Assembly: GCA_030690415.1 (NCBI GenBank)
Contig: JAUYGZ010000011.1
Coordinates: forward strand, 86,699-150,698
Source: a bacterium
GTDB taxonomy: Bacteria; Patescibacteriota; Gracilibacteria; JAUYGZ01
Direction: 5' to 3'
Length of the DNA stretch: 64,000 bases
Shown here: piece after piece, positions 9,447 to 17,302 of the stretch
Layout: each line of letters begins with the position of its first letter
Numbering within the stretch: the first letter of the stretch is position 1
The notes under the pieces: generated by a model
Databases searched by the model: none
The model's input: the letters and a program-made list of their open reading frames with translations, nothing else
What the model was told of the DNA's origin: nothing
Made by a program: the position numbers and the translations under genes

Positions 9447-10688
9447 TCAGTCACGCAGTGACGGAAAATATCGGCAGAATAACAGTTTCCCCCCATCGAG
9501 ATCGATGGTGGTTTCAAGCTCACGATTGACCAGGAGACCTATCTTTGGCGAGTATTCAGCGAAAAATTTTTTCATAGAATGAGGGATTTCCGGCTGTTTG
9601 AGAGTCAGATATTTTACTTCGCATGGGATAATTCGATCACCGACTTCCATTACAAAATCGATTTCATCAGCTTGTTTGGTACGCCAATAGGCTATCCTCC
9701 CCTCCGGTGATTTTTGATCATAAAGGGCGAGAAAAACAAAGTTCTGAAACAAATACCCTTTTTCTGATGCCTTAAGCTCTCTGGAAAACACTCCTGTAGC
9801 AAAATTTCGGAGTCCGAGATCCGTGAAATAGTACACTGGTGATTTCGTGATTTCTTTACGAACATTCCTGAAATAGGGGGTGACCCGATGAATCATGCAG
9901 GTCTTCTCAAGCAACCACAGATACTCTTGAATGGTTGGCAAACTGATCCCCAACGTACGCGAAAGCTCAGCCGCATGCAGCATCTGGCCCACCTGAGCGG
10001 CGAGCAACCTGAACAACTGAGAAAAATGATGGGTCTTCCGGACCTGTAACAGAAAAGCGATATCTCTCTCGAGATAGCTCTGGTAAATTTCCTGGATGAT
10101 GGCTAGCTTTTCTTCCAGTGTCGGAGCCAGAATGACTCGCGGGTAGCCGCCAAACTGAAGATATTCTTCGACAAAGAGCTCCATTTTTTGTGGATCCACC
10201 GAAAGAAACTCACGATGACGATGCTGATAGCGATACTCCGTCCGATAATCCACGAATTCTTCAAATGAGACAGTCGAGAGCTCAAATACGCGCTTTCTTC
10301 CGGCGAGAGACTCATGCACACGCTCTTTGAGCTCCATGCTGCCAGAGCCGGAGACAATGAACTTATAGGGAAGTCCCATATCGTAGAGCCCTTTTAAAAA
10401 CACTCCTGAGTCCTCTTTCCGCTGAATTTCATCAATAAAAACAAAGCCTTTTTGTTTTCCCAATTCGAGCTCTATTTTCCTGATCAATTTGCTTTGGGAG
10501 GAAAGGTGCTGAGCATCATCTTCAATATCAAGATTGAGCCAGAGAGCCTTGTGTTGCTTCTCCCGCAGTTCCTGGAAAATTTCCCGCATCACGGTCGTCT
10601 TTCCCGCTTGGCGCGGTCCGATAATGACCGTGATTTCCGGCTGTTCCAGGTGTTTTCTCAGCTCCAAAATAATCTTTCTCTTAATCAT
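9447..10688 (-). CDS. DUF4143-family AAA ATPase, second copy
   Basis: This 413-residue protein is a second member of the family at 3655-4818. Walker A is GPRQAGKTT (24-32) and Walker B reads FVFIDEIQ. The family segment SGSGSMELKERVHESLAGRK follows, then FELSTVSFEEF. The C-terminal half contains the DUF4143 helices and a nuclease-like strand (EIDFVMEVGDRIIPCEVK), which resembles a PD-(D/E)XK core. The ATG at 10688 sits just downstream of two AT-rich dyads. The two copies differ widely in sequence, so they are old paralogs or separate acquisitions. The cellular role is unknown. Confidence 0.88.
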   Translation of the reverse strand: MIKRKIILELRKHLEQPEITVIIGPRQAGKTTVMREIFQELREKQHKALWLNLDIEDDAQHLSSQSKLIRKIELELGKQKGFVFIDEIQRKEDSGVFLKGLYDMGLPYKFIVSGSGSMELKERVHESLAGRKRVFELSTVSFEEFVDYRTEYRYQHRHREFLSVDPQKMELFVEEYLQFGGYPRVILAPTLEEKLAIIQEIYQSYLERDIAFLLQVRKTHHFSQLFRLLAAQVGQMLHAAELSRTLGISLPTIQEYLWLLEKTCMIHRVTPYFRNVRKEITKSPVYYFTDLGLRNFATGVFSRELKASEKGYLFQNFVFLALYDQKSPEGRIAYWRTKQADEIDFVMEVGDRIIPCEVKYLTLKQPEIPHSMKKFFAEYSPKIGLLVNRELETTIDLDGGKLLFCRYFPSLRD

Positions 10689-10702
10689 AGTTTGTGAATA
10701 GT

Positions 10703-10733
10703 TATACTATTCTATAAGTATAGTTTAACTATA
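10703..10733 (-). promoter_or_regulatory. Double dyad operator in front of the second DUF4143 ATPase
   Basis: TATAGTTTAACTATA (10719-10733) is a perfect odd palindrome (7+1+7). It overlaps a second dyad, TATACT (10703-10708) with AGTATA (10717-10722). The pair starts 15 bases upstream of the start codon at 10688 and would overlap a promoter. Confidence 0.5.
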
Positions 10734-10765
10734 GTACGCTTGACGCCATTTCGCAAGCAGATTCT

Positions 10766-10993
10766 CTACGGCAAATCCATCCCCCCTTTCCCCCAGGGGT
10801 GACATCGCAGCAGCCTTTTTAGAGTTCTCCAGACACCTTTCACCACACCATACTTCTCCACCGCCTGTCGGCTATAGTGGCTGCAGCTGGGAGTGAAGAG
10901 ACATTGGTTCGCGCCAAGAACCCTCAGCAATCCTTTGTCCGGAGCAAGAAAGCGCTGATAAAAGGAAATGAACTGCAAATACAGGGCTTTCAT
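10766..10993 (-). CDS. yidD: Membrane protein insertion efficiency factor YidD
   Basis: This 75-residue protein carries both YidD signatures: CLFTPSCSHYSRQA in the middle and RCHPWGKGGMDLP at the C-terminus. YidD is a small membrane-associated protein that acts with YidC and SecYEG during insertion of inner-membrane proteins. The length matches the family. It starts 3 bases after the stop of lepB, so the two genes form a protein-export operon. In many bacteria yidD lies in the rpmH-rnpA-yidD-yidC cluster, so the pairing with lepB here is a rearranged context. Confidence 0.95.
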   Translation of the reverse strand: MKALYLQFISFYQRFLAPDKGLLRVLGANQCLFTPSCSHYSRQAVEKYGVVKGVWRTLKRLLRCHPWGKGGMDLP

Positions 10994-10996
10994 TTC

Positions 10997-11629
10997 TTAT
11001 TCCAAAGCATTAAACACAGTGGTTCCCGGCATCAGCCTAATCTCCGGTAGGGGGTACACGACCACTCTAGTCTTCCCCTGGATCTGATTCAGCGTGACAA
11101 AAGGATCTGGTTTATTATCCTGGTCATACCAGGACCTTGAGTCAGAGCTTCCCTTTCGATTATCCCCCAGGACGAAGTATTTCCCCTTGGGGACGGTGTA
11201 TGTCTTGTCATCATTTGGACACACCTGCATATGAGGAACGATACAGGATTTCAATTCGTCATCAAGATAGGTTTCATCCAGCTTTTGCCCATTCACGTAC
11301 ACATCGCCTTCATGAAGGCGGACCGTGTCGCCGGGAGTCCCGATAATGCGCTTGATGTAGTACTCATCCTGATGACTCGGGGGATGAAAGACAATAACAT
11401 CGCCTCTCTGAGGTTCACCGAAAAGGTATTCCAGCTTCGTGACGATGATATACTCCCCATTCGCGAGTGTATGCACCATGGAGTTTCCGATCACCTGAAA
11501 AGGAGCCGCGACAACTTTTTGCACGAAAAAAAACAGAACGATGATGACCACACTATTGATCAGCACATCAATAATGAAGCGCAGAAATCCTTCTTGAGGG
11601 ATCGACCTGTGGGGATGCCTAGAGGCCAT
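10997..11629 (-). CDS. lepB: Signal peptidase I
   Basis: This type I signal peptidase is about 210 residues long. One N-terminal membrane helix (about 15-40) is followed by box B with catalytic Ser50 (GNSMVHTL), box D with the general-base Lys93 (IKRIIGTPGD), and box E (GDNRKGSSDSR). It cleaves signal peptides on the outer face of the membrane. The frame is open upstream to 11731, but the ATG at 11629 is preferred: the added 34 residues are atypical, and a promoter lies about 22 bases upstream of this ATG. Its stop is 3 bases before yidD. Likely substrates include the secreted proteins at 14-18 kb and 51-60 kb. Confidence 0.95.
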   Translation of the reverse strand: MASRHPHRSIPQEGFLRFIIDVLINSVVIIVLFFFVQKVVAAPFQVIGNSMVHTLANGEYIIVTKLEYLFGEPQRGDVIVFHPPSHQDEYYIKRIIGTPGDTVRLHEGDVYVNGQKLDETYLDDELKSCIVPHMQVCPNDDKTYTVPKGKYFVLGDNRKGSSDSRSWYDQDNKPDPFVTLNQIQGKTRVVVYPLPEIRLMPGTTVFNALE

Positions 11630-11650
11630 AAAGTGGAAAACAACTGATTT

Positions 11651-11678
11651 AGTATACCAGGATAAGACACAGAAACAA
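11651..11678 (-). promoter_or_regulatory. Promoter of lepB-yidD
   Basis: On the minus strand TTGTTT (11673-11678) and TATACT (11651-11656) are 16 bases apart. This places transcription start just upstream of the ATG at 11629 and decides between the two possible starts. Confidence 0.5.
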
Positions 11679-11704
11679 CGAAGGAACAGGATTTTCGGAT
11701 TCTC

Positions 11705-11732
11705 TTGAAGAAAAGCGGTTTCTGAGTACAAT
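11705..11732 (+). promoter_or_regulatory. Promoter of tRNA-His
   Basis: TTGAAG (11705-11710) and TACAAT (11727-11732) are separated by 16 bases, about 30 bases before the tRNA gene. Confidence 0.55.
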
Positions 11733-11762
11733 AACGGTACTGTCCTGAAGGATAGTTTTCAT

Positions 11763-11840
11763 GGCGGATGTAGCTCAGTTGGTTAGAGCATCGGGTTGTG
11801 GTTCCGAGGGTCGTGGGTTCGAGCCCCATCATCCGCCCCA
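11763..11840 (+). tRNA. tRNA-His (GTG), CCA encoded
   Basis: The acceptor arms GCGGATG (11764-11770) and CATCCGC (11830-11836) pair fully. The extra G at 11763 faces C at 11837, the G(-1):C73 identity pair specific to tRNA-His. The anticodon stem TCGGG/TCCGA encloses the loop TTGTGGT with anticodon GTG at 11798-11800. The T arm pairs GTGGG with CCCAT around TTCGAGC. CCA is encoded at 11838-11840. Confidence 0.97.
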
Positions 11841-11917
11841 TCGTCGTTCTGAATCCGAATCGTTTCAGATCCTCTTGCAGAGGCTCTTTCACTTTTCGGA
11901 TTCAAACTCCTCTTCCA

Positions 11918-11937
11918 AAAAACGTTCCCACGTTTTT
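11918..11937 (+). terminator. Possible terminator after tRNA-His
   Basis: AAAAACGT and ACGTTTTT form a perfect 8-bp stem with a TCCC loop, and the T-run falls within the 3' arm. A longer stem (GAATCCGAA at 11851-11859 with TTCGGATTC at 11895-11903) lies between it and the tRNA. The short U-tract makes this tentative. Confidence 0.4.
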
Positions 11938-12034
11938 CGGGACTCCTCCTACTCCCCTCTCGCTCCACTCGCCATCTCCCCTTTTTACTCCGTGCCCCTT
12001 ATCTTTCTCTCCAGCTTCGAATGGCGCTGTCCAC

Positions 12035-12076
12035 AACTCTCAACTCTTAACTCCAAACTCCGAACTCCGAACTCTC
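12035..12076. repeat. Heptamer tandem repeat (AACTCCG type) overlapping a stop codon
   Basis: Six consecutive 7-mers of the form AACTCNN cover the last coding bases and the downstream side of the methyltransferase gene. They supply its final residues (RSSEFGVKS) and its stop. Confidence 0.75.
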
Positions 12077-13596
12077 TCTAAAGTGACCACCGTCTCCACG
12101 TGGTGTGTCTGGGGAAAAAGATCGAGTGGCTGGATTTTGCCAACCTCGTATCCTTTCTTCCGAAATTCCAAAAGATCTCTGGCCAGGGTCGCGGGATTAC
12201 AGGAGACATAGATGACCCTCTGGGGCATGAGACTGATGATCTTATGCAAGGTTTTATCTGGAATACCTGCTCTGGGGGGATCGAGGATGAGGAGATCAGG
12301 GTGTAGGTATTTGTTTCGCTGAGCGAAGAGGAGCACCTTCACATCTCCACAGAAATAATCACAGTTGGCGAGCTTGTTGATCCGGGCATTTTCACGGGCA
12401 TCATCGATAGCTTCCTTCAGAATCTCCATCCCGACCACTGCCCGAGCCTTTCTGGCGAGGTACTGGCCAATGGTTCCGGTACCGCAGTAGAGGTCGAGGA
12501 TCTTTTCATGGCCTTTCAGATCCGCCAGGTCTCTCACGACGTCATAGAGCTTCTCGGCCGCGAGTGTATTCGTCTGAAAAAAAGAAAAGGGTGAGATCTT
12601 AAACTGTAAACCGCCGAGTTCTTCAAGGATGTAGTCACGGCCGAAGAGGACCCTGATCTTCTTATTGGAGTGTCCGGCATAGCTGATGGCTTTTCCAAAG
12701 TTCACGGTGTGGATCACACTCTGGAGTTTTTCTCCCAGCACTTCGCGGAGCTCTTCAGCTAGATGCTGATGGATCTCCTGCCCCGGCCGGGTGACAAAAT
12801 TAATCATCCACTCCCCCGTCTTCACCCCTCTTCTGACGATCAAAAACTGCCAGAATCCATCGGGGTTTTTATCAAAGTCAAAGGGCTCCCATTCGGTCAT
12901 ACGGACATAGCGTCTTATGACATCCAGCACAGCGGGAAACTGCGGGTCAAAAATCACACAGGATTCCACTGGAATGATAGAGTGAAACTTACCTCGCTCT
13001 CGAAATCCAAAGTCAACATGCCCAGCAGCATTGTGGCCGAAGGACATCTCCACTTTGTTCCGATAAAACCATGGATCGGGTGAAGGGATGATAGGCAATA
13101 CCTTCACATCAGGCATTTTCCCGATTCGCTCCAGGGTTTCTTTCACCTGTTCTTCTTTCACTTTCAGCTGCTCTTCATAGCTCAGGTTTTGCCAGAGGCA
13201 ACCGCCGCAAGAAGGGGTCTTTTCATTGATGACTTTCGAGGTGGCAAAGTAGGGGCATTTGGCTTCCACCACATTCGGAGACTCCTGGAGCACCGCCTCG
13301 ACCCGGGCCACCACATACTGAGGTTTTTTCTTCACCACCATCACCTGAAGTCTTTGTCCGGGAATGCCTCTCTCAACAAAAACCCGGAGTCGTCCTGTTT
13401 CGCCTGACTCTTGTCCACTGGTGTCCTTCAAGGGGACCTGATAAATCCCCAAACCAAGTCCTCCCAGGACGAGCTTTTCGATGAGCACCTCGATGACTTC
13501 ACCTTTGCGAATACTCTTCACCGCAGGTGAGCGCTCTTCTCTCCTACCTGAAGTCGCTCGCGGCCTCGAGGCAAAACGTTTCTGAAGTTTATGCAT
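12040..13596 (-). CDS. rlmD: 23S rRNA (uracil-5-)-methyltransferase, RlmD/TrmA family
   Basis: This 518-residue protein has a TRAM-like beta domain near the N-terminus (about 30-95). Iron-sulfur-type cysteines (CPYF and CGGCLWQ) lie near 115-140. The Rossmann SAM motif DLYCGTGTIGQ is near 365, DPPRAG near 443, and YVSCNPATLARDL near 460 with the nucleophilic Cys. The family methylates C5 of a uracil in 23S rRNA or tRNA; the cysteine cluster favours RlmD/RlmCD over TrmA, but the exact target cannot be read from sequence. The family normally ends near HVETV-LLER. Here the tail RVRSSEFGVKS comes from a heptamer repeat, so the repeat has displaced the original stop. Confidence 0.88.
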   Translation of the reverse strand: MHKLQKRFASRPRATSGRREERSPAVKSIRKGEVIEVLIEKLVLGGLGLGIYQVPLKDTSGQESGETGRLRVFVERGIPGQRLQVMVVKKKPQYVVARVEAVLQESPNVVEAKCPYFATSKVINEKTPSCGGCLWQNLSYEEQLKVKEEQVKETLERIGKMPDVKVLPIIPSPDPWFYRNKVEMSFGHNAAGHVDFGFRERGKFHSIIPVESCVIFDPQFPAVLDVIRRYVRMTEWEPFDFDKNPDGFWQFLIVRRGVKTGEWMINFVTRPGQEIHQHLAEELREVLGEKLQSVIHTVNFGKAISYAGHSNKKIRVLFGRDYILEELGGLQFKISPFSFFQTNTLAAEKLYDVVRDLADLKGHEKILDLYCGTGTIGQYLARKARAVVGMEILKEAIDDARENARINKLANCDYFCGDVKVLLFAQRNKYLHPDLLILDPPRAGIPDKTLHKIISLMPQRVIYVSCNPATLARDLLEFRKKGYEVGKIQPLDLFPQTHHVETVVTLERVRSSEFGVKS

Positions 13597-13762
13597 AAAG
13601 AAAGCGATCGGATAGATAACGATCGTGAGTCTTTATACCAAAGGAAGCAAAAATCCGCAAGCGCAATAATGATCAACATATCTCAGGACGAAGTCAATCA
13701 GAAGCAGCTGAGATTAGGAGTCGTGACCGCTACAATGCCCCTAAAGATCAAAAAAGATATCT

Positions 13763-14062
13763 ATGGTGTATTCCAATAAAGGTCCGAAAGTGATACTCCT
13801 CACAGCTATTGTCGTGGTGATTTTACTCGTGGCCAGCTTCGCTCTTTTCGGGAATCAACTCGGAACCATTTTTCAGCTACGAAGCCTGACCAGCCAGGTC
13901 ACCAAACCCGGAAGCCTGCCTCTGGCTACCCTTCCTGATCTGGCGGTCTTGTCCAGTGAATTACAAAACCTTTTTGATTCGCATCAGTTGGGAGATAAGA
14001 CCATTCCCGAGCGGCGTCAGGCTACCCAAGATGCTCTTGATCTTCTCTTCCCTGAATTATAG
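13763..14062 (+). CDS. Small single-pass membrane protein
   Basis: This 99-residue protein has a short basic N-terminus and one strong membrane helix (about 9-30, VILLTAIVVVILLVASFALF), then an outside-facing helical tail. I recognise no family. Its last 35 residues (ELQNLF...TIPERR...LLFPEL) resemble the last 35 of the next secreted protein (ELQSLF...TPEGR...AFPRL), which suggests a shared C-terminal module or sorting feature. It heads a run of four secreted or membrane genes reaching to 18637. The ATG at 13763 is the first in frame before the membrane helix. Confidence 0.65.
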   Translation: MVYSNKGPKVILLTAIVVVILLVASFALFGNQLGTIFQLRSLTSQVTKPGSLPLATLPDLAVLSSELQNLFDSHQLGDKTIPERRQATQDALDLLFPEL

Positions 14063-14070
14063 GAAATGAG

Positions 14071-14157
14071 GTTGTAGGGAGTAGGTTGTAGGGAGTAGAG
14101 CCAGCTCCAATCTCCACAACCAACAACCAACAACCAACAACCAACAACCAACAACCC
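14071..14157. repeat. Heptamer repeats between two surface-protein genes
   Basis: GTTGTAG and GGAGTAG alternate twice (14071-14098). Six units of ACAACCA or a close variant follow (14116-14157). The array ends three bases before the ATG at 14161, so the gene has no conventional ribosome-binding site. Confidence 0.8.
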
Positions 14158-14160
14158 CCG

Positions 14161-16626
14161 ATGAAAAAAATCCTCCACATTCTCGTCTTCACGCTCATCC
14201 TGGGTTCGCTGCTCGCTCTGTACCCGGCATCAGGACAGCTGGCGCGACAGTTTCTGACGGCTCAAACAGGCGGCTTCCTCGAGCTGGGCGAATTGGGGGA
14301 TGCTCCTGACAGCAGAAACCACTCCGGAGTAACAATGATGGCTTATCCCGGGGTGACGGCAAATTTCCCAACGGTTGGAGATCCCATCCTACCTGTTGGT
14401 CCGAACGGACATGGGTTCTGCCATGGCATTGGTTCACGACTAGGGAGCCTGGTCAGCAATGATGGATATGATGCCGATGGATCCAATGTCCCTCCTGATA
14501 CGGATGGGATCAAAAACATCGACCCTGTAACAAACAACTTTGACCAAGACGAATCAGGCAGATCAAGCGGCGGCGACGATAGCCTGACCTTGACGGACAG
14601 CTGGACCATGTGTCAGCCGGCAACGATTACAATCACCGGAGTAGCATTCCCACCTGCGCAGGTCGTCAATGTCTGGTTCGATTGGAATAGAGATGGTGAT
14701 TGGAGTGACGACGCAGTCCCAGGTTCAGCAGGATGCTCAAGCGACGAGTGGGCGGTGCGAAACCTGACGGTAGGTCCCGGACCATTCACGATTTCACCCA
14801 CGGTTCTCCCCGTGGGAGGGGTGGGAGAGATTTGGGCGAGGGTGACCTTATCTGATCAGCCGGTTGATATCTTTGATCCGGTCTACGGACCCCTCGGAGG
14901 CCAAAGCGTGGGTTGTTTCGCCGACGGAGAAACCGAGGATTTTTTGATGACTCCTCAGGCAGGCACTGGTGGAGATACAGGAGGAGGTACCACTGGCGGT
15001 GGTGGTGCTGGCGGAGGAGCTCAGACCTGTCCTCCCGTTCAGCAGGCATCCGGGACGGTGGCAAAAAGCGGATCAGAATTCATGGTTAATACCGAAGCGG
15101 CTCAAATGCAGCTGAATACGTCGATCACTATGAATGCAAGTCATCAGTCAGTAATGGTGTGGGAAAGTAGTGGCTTGGACTCCTTATATGACATCATGGC
15201 CCAGCGCTATGATAGCTCCGGAAATCCCCTAGGGGCTGAGTTAGTTGTCAATTCAATCACTTCCAATGCGCAAAGCAACCCCGACATCGGAATAGCCAAC
15301 AACGGCAATTTCGTCGTTACTTGGGAAAGCATCGAATTCAACGGAGACCGTCCCGACATCAAGGCCCGTCGTTTTGACAGCGCAGGAAATCCTTTTGGAG
15401 ATGAGTTTTTAGTCAATACCAATGTCGCTTCCTTCAATAAGGAACGGCCTGAGATCACCGTTGCTTCAGACGGACGATTTGTGATTACCTGGCAGAGCAA
15501 TGGCCAGGATGGAGACGTGACCGGAGTGTATGCTCGACGCTTCGACAGTAGCGGAAATCCGGTCGGTAACGAATTTCAGGTTAACACCGTGACGACGAAC
15601 GCTCAGCAGTATCCTGACGTGGCGATCGGCGACAATGGCGACTTTATCATCGTCTGGGAAAGCTATGATCAGGAAACCGGTTCAATACCCAAGACAGATG
15701 CCAGTGCCGGGATTTTTGCCCGCCGTTACAGTCCTGCTGGGGCAGCAATCGACCCCACAGAATTTCAGGTGAACACAACCATTTTTGGAGCTCAGCAAAG
15801 GCCCGTTGTCGCTGGAGATACGGATCTTTTCGTAGTTGCTTGGGAGAGTCTTAGCCAGGATGGTGACAATTTTGGTATCTTTGCCCGCCGCTTCGACAGC
15901 CAGGGGGGTCCTCTGAGTGCCGAATTTCAGGTCAATTCTTATTCCACCAATGCCCAGGCCAATGCTACGATCGACATAAATAGCTCTGGTGACTTCGTGA
16001 TCGCTTGGGACAGCTTTGACCAGATCGGACAGAGCTTCGAAATCTACGCCAAAGCCTACGCCTCCGATGGATCACCTATTGGCAGCATTCAGCAGGTCAA
16101 TACTTTCACCACTGATGTTCAGCGCTTTCCGAGTATCTCCTTCGGCCAGACTCAATTTGTCGTCGCCTGGGAAAGCAAAGACAGTGTCCCAGCATACTAT
16201 GACGTATTTGCCCAGCGCTTCGACTTCACCCTCACGACCCCTCCTCAAGGGCCTACGGAGTGTTCCGATGGTGTCGACAATGCTGATCCGGAAGACACTC
16301 TGATTGATGCCGCTGATCCAGCTTGTCTCGTTTCCGGAAGCTATTGTCCTACCCTTGATGACGAGACGGACCAGGCATCAGGAGCTCCAGAATGTTCTGA
16401 TGGGGTAGATAATGCAGATCCTGAGGATACCCTTATTGATCTTGCTGACCCCGGTTGTTCTAATGCAAATGATAATGACGAAACAGACTCCATTGTAACT
16501 CCTCCTTCGGGCACCCTGCTTCAGGAGCTGCAAAGCCTTTTTACCAGCTATATCGGGAATACCCCTGAAGGGCGACTCAAGATCATTTATTTTTTCCTTC
16601 TCAATACAGCTTTCCCTAGACTCTGA
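14161..16626 (+). CDS. Secreted beta-repeat protein with GEVED-like and MopE-like motifs
   Basis: This 821-residue protein has an N-terminal signal peptide (MKKILHILVFTLILGSLL...). A GEVED-like domain follows at about 45-270 (VWFDWNRDGDWSDD, then ADGETEDF), then a Gly-rich linker. Six or so repeats of about 60 residues run from about 310 to 690. Each has the pattern GD-FV-WES--QDGD--I-ARRFDS-GNP-G-EFQVNT, seen in calcium-binding or propeller-like surface proteins. Two copies of ECSDGVDNADPEDTLID with flanking Cys follow, like the metal-binding motif of MopE-type proteins. The C-terminus resembles that of the preceding gene. I infer a cell-surface adhesin or S-layer accessory; no enzyme motif is visible. 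Confidence 0.8.
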   Translation: MKKILHILVFTLILGSLLALYPASGQLARQFLTAQTGGFLELGELGDAPDSRNHSGVTMMAYPGVTANFPTVGDPILPVGPNGHGFCHGIGSRLGSLVSNDGYDADGSNVPPDTDGIKNIDPVTNNFDQDESGRSSGGDDSLTLTDSWTMCQPATITITGVAFPPAQVVNVWFDWNRDGDWSDDAVPGSAGCSSDEWAVRNLTVGPGPFTISPTVLPVGGVGEIWARVTLSDQPVDIFDPVYGPLGGQSVGCFADGETEDFLMTPQAGTGGDTGGGTTGGGGAGGGAQTCPPVQQASGTVAKSGSEFMVNTEAAQMQLNTSITMNASHQSVMVWESSGLDSLYDIMAQRYDSSGNPLGAELVVNSITSNAQSNPDIGIANNGNFVVTWESIEFNGDRPDIKARRFDSAGNPFGDEFLVNTNVASFNKERPEITVASDGRFVITWQSNGQDGDVTGVYARRFDSSGNPVGNEFQVNTVTTNAQQYPDVAIGDNGDFIIVWESYDQETGSIPKTDASAGIFARRYSPAGAAIDPTEFQVNTTIFGAQQRPVVAGDTDLFVVAWESLSQDGDNFGIFARRFDSQGGPLSAEFQVNSYSTNAQANATIDINSSGDFVIAWDSFDQIGQSFEIYAKAYASDGSPIGSIQQVNTFTTDVQRFPSISFGQTQFVVAWESKDSVPAYYDVFAQRFDFTLTTPPQGPTECSDGVDNADPEDTLIDAADPACLVSGSYCPTLDDETDQASGAPECSDGVDNADPEDTLIDLADPGCSNANDNDETDSIVTPPSGTLLQELQSLFTSYIGNTPEGRLKIIYFFLLNTAFPRL

Positions 16627-16644
16627 AGATAATTTCTCTCATTC

Positions 16645-17298
16645 ATGAAAAAACTGCTCGCCATCATCACCGCACTCTCACTGTTTGCGTGGATTATTCC
16701 GATTCATGGGGATACCGTGTTGGCGCAGCAGACGCCAAAAATAACCTGCACTCCCATCAGTCAGAGCTCTCAGACCTTGACTCGTCTCAGCTGTATTTTT
16801 CAGGAGCTGACCACTCCATTCGTTAAACTTGCTGAGGTCCCTTTTCCTTTCACCGTCAACAACCTGATAAGCGTTTCTTCTCCCTACACAGGGACCCTCC
16901 AGTCGCTCTATCCCAGCACGGTTACGAACAATACCGTGTTGGTCGGGTTCGTCTTGTGGGGAAATGCACCCGCTCTGCCGGTCTTTCCAGATTCTGTCCC
17001 CTTCGATTCACTCAGGATTGTCCTCGAGACCAGCCAGCCCGTTTCCGTTCTCAAGGACATTGCCGACCAACAGCAAATCCTGGTGAGTTACCTGTATGCC
17101 GACCCTGCCACACCTCAAAATCCAGTGGTGCAGTCTCAGGTTTTTGACCTCGAATTGGCGTTTGACGGCTCTCTTGTTCTCGAATCATTTACCCAGTACG
17201 CCACTGAAATCGGAGTCCTTCAGTTCCTTCGTCTTGCGCTGGCCTGTTACCAGAGCTCTCCCCAGGCTTGTGTAGCCGGAATGATCAGCAATCTCTAG
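16645..17298 (+). CDS. Secreted protein of unknown function
   Basis: This 217-residue protein has a signal peptide (MKKLLAIITALSLFAWIIPIHG) with a likely cleavage near VLAQQ. The mature part is rich in Ser, Thr, Val and Pro and looks all-beta, with two Cys near its start and two near its end. The layout resembles that of the next gene, whose N-terminal half is also a beta domain of similar size, possibly cohesin-like. It lies 18 bases after the 14161-16626 gene and 4 bases before the SLH gene, so the three are probably co-transcribed. I do not recognise a family. Confidence 0.7.
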   Translation: MKKLLAIITALSLFAWIIPIHGDTVLAQQTPKITCTPISQSSQTLTRLSCIFQELTTPFVKLAEVPFPFTVNNLISVSSPYTGTLQSLYPSTVTNNTVLVGFVLWGNAPALPVFPDSVPFDSLRIVLETSQPVSVLKDIADQQQILVSYLYADPATPQNPVVQSQVFDLELAFDGSLVLESFTQYATEIGVLQFLRLALACYQSSPQACVAGMISNL

Positions 17299-17302
17299 TT
17301 CC

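Noticed and set aside
11630..11731. N-terminal extension of signal peptidase I
   Set aside because: The promoter lies inside it and the added residues do not fit the family.
13591..13779. Plus-strand frame of 62 residues between the methyltransferase and the small membrane protein
   Set aside because: It overlaps the start of the methyltransferase gene, has no recognisable features and lies in a likely promoter region.
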